From Amyloporia xantha (taxonomy: Eukaryota > Basidiomycota > Agaricomycetes > Polyporales > Adustoporiaceae), in contig JAYKKR010000003.1 in the NCBI GenBank assembly GCA_036971615.1, positions 2,170,001-2,234,000 of the forward strand: a DNA stretch of 64,000 bases, read 5' to 3'. Shown here piece by piece: positions 60,261 through 64,000 of this stretch. Below the pieces are notes generated by a model. The model saw only the letters and a program-made list of their open reading frames with translations, was not told the origin of the DNA and made no database searches. Position 1 is the stretch's first letter; every line of letters starts with the position of its first letter. The position numbers and the translations under genes are program-made.

Positions 60261-61645
60261 ATGCATCTGCTTTTTTCGTCCCTTCGATCTCTGCTTGCAA
60301 TAACTTTCCTCTACCACTGTACCTCATCTTTCGCTCTCGAGCGCATCGCTTGCCAGACACCTACCTCAGACCCGCTCTCCGGCTGTCCCCAGAACTCACT
60401 ACTGGTCGGACCTACATCTTCTTCCTCCGTGACGCACTTCACCTCAATCCAAGCTGCCATCCTTAGTCTACCCAATGACACTACGCCATACACTATTCTC
60501 ATTCTCCCCGGGACCTATATCGAACAGGTCAACATAACCCGCCCTGGTCCACTAACCCTCCTTGGCCAGACCTCATCCCCCCTCGACCAATCACGCAATG
60601 TTGTCACCGTCAGTTGGGCTGCCGTCGCAGGAACGGGAGACAACGCATATACTAGCACGTTGACCGTCTCCCCGACACTGAACGCGAGCCTTACCGGCTC
60701 AGGCCCAGATGGAAACAGCGTGCCGCCGGGGACACCGTTTGGGTGCACCGACTTTCGCGCATACAACATCGATTTTGTAAATGACTATGCGCCATATTCA
60801 GATACCCCTAGTCTTGCTCTGAGCGTAAGCTATGCCAACGCGGGATTCTACTATTGTGGATTTTATAGCTACCAGGACACCGTACGTCCCTTGATACTGT
60901 GTCTCTATTTTCGGGTTTACCATGTTTATTGACCAGCTGCGTTGTTTCAGATTTATATCGGGAAACTGGGAAACTCGTACATGTTCTCGAGCCTCATCGC
61001 TGGGCAGACGGACTTCTTGTACGGCTTCGGCACTCTCTGGGTGCAATCTTCTCAGCTCAGTCTGCGCGGCTGCGGGGGAGGTGTCACGGCGTGGAAGGGC
61101 ACAAACACCACATTTCCTAATATGTATGGCGTTTACGTGCATGATTCGGAGGTGCATGCGGCGAACGAGAGCGTAGGGATGGAAATACGAGGAGAATGTG
61201 CACTTGGAAGACCATGGGTGCGTCTGCTCGTTGTTCGCCTTTCTCCTCTGAACATGGCCCTCGCTGCTATGGCTCGGGCATACAACCATATACTGACACG
61301 ATGCTGCGTGCGCAGAATGCCCAGCACCGTTCCCTCTTCGCTCACACCTACCTCTCGCCTGTGATCCGCGCGTCGGGTTACATACCCTGGGGCGCCTCTG
61401 ATCCACGGATCGACTTCAATACCACCATGGCAGAGTATCAGACGTATGGTCCCGGCTTCAACTTGACAGGTCGGCTCAACGCTGGCACGGAGTTTAACCT
61501 TACTGAAGGACCGCTCACGGCCCATCCCCTGCTGACAGAGGAGGAATACGTCCTAGGAGGATATGACAGCGTGGAGACGGTGTTTCAGGATCAGGATGGG
61601 AAATTTGGATATACGGAGTGGATAGATAGGACGCCTTGGAGTTAG
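60261..61645 (+). CDS. secreted pectin methylesterase (CE8)
   Basis: Exons 60261-60881, 60951-61217 and 61316-61645 give 405 residues. The start at 60261 gives a signal peptide (MHLLFSSLRSLLAITFLYHC, cleavage after about residue 25); an in-frame upstream ATG at 60105 would bury it and is not preferred. Family motifs: YCGFYSYQDT (catalytic region), GQTDFLYGFGTLWVQ (catalytic Asp), MYGVYVHDSEVHAANES and CALGRPWNAQ (active-site Arg). The enzyme de-esterifies homogalacturonan in plant cell walls. Several N-glycosylation sequons are present. The third intron segment (98 nt) is longer than average. It converges with the GH88/105 gene at the right edge. Confidence 0.9.
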
Positions 61646-62338
61646 ACCGAAGGCAACTATACATTTTGAAGTCGGATCCTTGGAGAGCTGGCATCATTGT
61701 CAAAACTATAAGTTGAACGCGGTCACATGCGCCGCGCGATCGGAAATGTTTGCAGTCAACGCGCGACGCGCCCATCGAGATTCGAGCGCCCATCATACCT
61801 TTCTCATTAGTAGTCAGTCCCGCGCTCAAGCCTTTATTCTATCTCCCATTTCATCTTTTGAGCGTATGCATAAGCAAGACCATAAGCCCGATATCGCAGA
61901 TTGAGGTCATTTTATTTTCAGCTCATTAGATTAATGGCGACACGACCGTGAATTACAATTTATCGACATAGAAAACCCATACTAGACTGGAGCCTATTTA
62001 CAGAAAGTATGTCACAGTCTCCACTCCAGATCCATACTTCAGCAAGGTGCGGCTCTCGACATCTGAAGGCAAGACGGCGTCCCAACGCGGACAATAACTG
62101 CGTACGTCAGTCATTAGGATGAAAACTAAATTTGCGATATTCCTGTAGCACGCCTCCAGAGTCGAGCTTACAATACAAACGTCAAGAACAACATATAGCA
62201 TCATGCAATACAGCGTATCCTTAACGTGTTCGCCGCGCTAGTATCCTGCATCCTCTCTGTCTGTGCAGTTACCTAGTACTGCCTAGCATTCCAGTATTTC
62301 AACTTGCCGCATTCGCCAACCATGGAAGACATCTCAGC

Positions 62339-62758
62339 CTACCTCATAAAAACCGCCTGCATCGCTTCGTCGTGTTCTTCGGGGGACATCACGGTCACCT
62401 TCACTTTCTGGCCCTGCGGGATCCCCCTATTCAGATACCCAGGGAGGGTCGATGCGTCCTTTCCGTTCGCGCCCGCCAGGCTCTGCGCGTTGAACCGCTG
62501 CTCCAGCAGGAGCCTCTTCACGTTTGCCTCCCAGTCAGGACCGAAGAGCAGGCGCAGGTTGTCGGGGGTGTCGAAGCCGAGGACGACGAGGCGGAAGAGG
62601 TACAGCACGAGGCCGCGGCCCGCGCCGAGGGGGTCGCCATCGAGAGGCAGTCCGGCGCGGGCGACGAGGGCTTGCGCGGCAGTGTCGTTGGGAGCCTCCA
62701 GGGCGAGGTAGCGGATGGATGAATCGAGCACGGGGGCCTGGTAGTTGATACCGGACAT
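62339..62758 (-). CDS. small conserved-looking hypothetical protein
   Basis: A single frame of 139 residues starts MSGINYQAPVLDSSIRYLAL and ends MSPEEHDEAMQAVFMR. It is rich in Ala and Leu, probably helical, with no signal peptide or membrane span. Base composition is strongly GC-biased at third positions, like the neighbouring genes, which supports coding on this strand. I do not recognise a family. The gaps on either side (61646-62338 and 62759-63201) show no gene. Confidence 0.5.
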   Translation of the reverse strand: MSGINYQAPVLDSSIRYLALEAPNDTAAQALVARAGLPLDGDPLGAGRGLVLYLFRLVVLGFDTPDNLRLLFGPDWEANVKRLLLEQRFNAQSLAGANGKDASTLPGYLNRGIPQGQKVKVTVMSPEEHDEAMQAVFMR

Positions 62759-63201
62759 GTCTGAATATGACTTCTTTCTCTGTGAGAAGAGCGCGCGTTA
62801 GACACAGTCGGCATAAAAACATGTTTTCCGCGAACTGTGATGTGTTCCGTGTCCAACTGTGAATACACGCTGCGTACGAGAGGCGAGAAGAACAAAGGTG
62901 GGATGAAGATGGACTGCGCGAATAAATAGGAGTCGGCGGTCACGATCACGTGCGTCGCGTCTAGTCCATATCGGACGCGTCGGGACTCGGGACACTTCTC
63001 CAGTTCGAGCCTAGAGTCAATAGGGATGACGACAACGATACTGCGCTGATAACACAGACAAGACACAGGGGTATCATATGTACAATTCTCTTCCACACTT
63101 GAGAGTACGTAGATAGCGATGTGTCGTGAAGCTGAAAGTATGTATCCAAAAAGTGGGTATAGTATAGTATATCTCTCGTCCGCACCGCCCATTTTTCTCG
63201 C

Positions 63202-64000
63202 CTAGAATCCAAAATCCCACCCCACGCTCACCCCAACGGCCACCACCAGCGCCCACACCCACACCCCACTCACGCTGCGTACGCTCAGGGCACCATTCGC
63301 GCCTGGGGCGCCCGCATCCACCCAGTCCCGCCACGCCGCGTACATCTCCACGACGAACGCCTGCCCCTCGGGCGACGACCCGCCTTGGACGGACCAGTTT
63401 AGCGGGTCCACAACGGGCGTGAGCCACATCGCGGGCGAGAAGTGCGACAGGCCCGCACCCGCTGACGGCGCCGGGGGCGCCGGTGCGTAGGACGAGTGGC
63501 CCGAGGCGGACGCGGGGGCCGTGGCGGACGGGCTCACGCTGGAGGTCGGCGAGGACACGTTGTAGGGTGTTGAGGATGCGGATGAATTGAACAGCGTCGA
63601 CGAGCTCGTGGCTGCGGTGGCGCTGCTGCTACTACCGCTCGTGAACGTCGCCGTGCTCGCGGGCCCCGCACCGTTGCCTGACCCCCAAACACTCGCCTTC
63701 CCGGGCCCGCTCAGCGCCTCGCGGCAGCGCTCCGCGAGCGGGAGGTGCGTGTGCACGTCCGCGAGCAGCGCGAGGCGGTACACCGTCGACGCCAGCAGCG
63801 CCGTGCTCGACGCGTCCAGGAACGTCGACGTCTCGTTCGCGTAGTTGTGGAACAGCGACACGTTCGTTTGCTAGCGCGCAATCGCGGCAGGGTGCATCGC
63901 GTCAGTTACCGTCTGCGGAACGGACAACGCGGATGCGGGGACGCACCAGATGCGCGTACATGCCGTCGTGGATCTCGCCCACCCAGCTCGCGAGGTCGCT
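63202..64000 (-). CDS. GH88/105-type unsaturated glycuronyl hydrolase, 3' part only
   Basis: Exons from beyond 64000 to 63947 and 63870-63202 join in phase 0 over a 76-nt intron. The upstream exon reads SDLASWVGEIHDGMYAHL, then QTNVSLFHNYANETSTFLDA, SSTALLASTVYRLALLADVH and LPLAERCREAL, the C-terminal (alpha/alpha)6-barrel region of fungal GH88/105 proteins. A Ser/Thr/Ala-rich linker is inserted (about 63470-63690), and the last 20 residues are hydrophobic (VWVWALVVAVGVSVGWDFGF), like a GPI-anchor signal or membrane tail. These enzymes cut unsaturated uronic acids from pectin fragments. The catalytic N-terminal part is outside the window, so activity cannot be judged. Confidence 0.7.

Noticed and set aside
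1..64000. CRISPR arrays, tRNA or rRNA genes, bacterial operon signals
   Set aside because: None seen by eye; the window is eukaryotic. A tRNA scan was not possible here, so a missed tRNA cannot be excluded.

Overview
The window looks like nuclear DNA of a mushroom-forming basidiomycete (Agaricomycetes, perhaps Polyporales). Almost every gene is cut by many 50-70 nt GT-AG introns. Proteins with the DUF6533 and DUF6534 signatures, known mainly from Agaricomycotina, are present, as are fungal housekeeping genes (SEC13, MET22/HAL2) and pectin enzymes. Nothing bacterial is seen. Gene models below were built by hand: exons were joined so that the reading frame and the family signature stay continuous.

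Layout. About 1-18.6 kb is a graveyard of nested mobile elements and gene relics. It starts with a retroelement gag running off the left edge and a divergent two-exon ORF. Next is a decayed bromodomain gene with a fragment of an areA-GATA-like (PF08550) gene inside it. Then comes a Gypsy-type gag cut by a hAT-like transposon end, followed by a Tad1-like LINE. The LINE has an ORF1 with three zinc knuckles and an ORF2 with endonuclease and reverse transcriptase. ORF2 is split by a 3.5 kb foldback element whose long arms are filled with GC-skewed minisatellites. When this insert and one 3-bp target copy are removed, ORF2 is in frame again (1,077 codons).

About 19.4-32 kb holds a DUF6533 membrane-protein gene behind a tandemly duplicated promoter. 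It also holds a divergent pair: a 20-exon biotin carboxylase-PxpC-PxpB-BCCP fusion (urea-carboxylase-like) on the minus strand and a LamB/YcsF (PxpA-like) gene on the plus strand. Together these carry every subunit type of the bacterial 5-oxoprolinase/biotin-carboxylase operons. An F-box gene follows. About 34.8-46 kb holds an FAD monooxygenase, a second DUF6533 gene, a cytochrome P450 and a decayed third DUF6533 copy.

About 47-64 kb holds SEC13, a DUF6534 membrane protein, MET22/HAL2 with an overlapping uORF and an unusually long intron, an allantoate-permease-type transporter, a pectin methylesterase, a small unknown protein and the 3' part of a GH88/105-type unsaturated glycuronyl hydrolase. 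The last enzyme and the pectin methylesterase make a convergent pectin-degradation pair.

The best candidate for an undescribed system is the divergent carboxylase/PxpA pair. Its carboxylase coding sequence is perfectly open over 1,253 codons, yet three of its 19 introns have donors altered at the same (+2) base.
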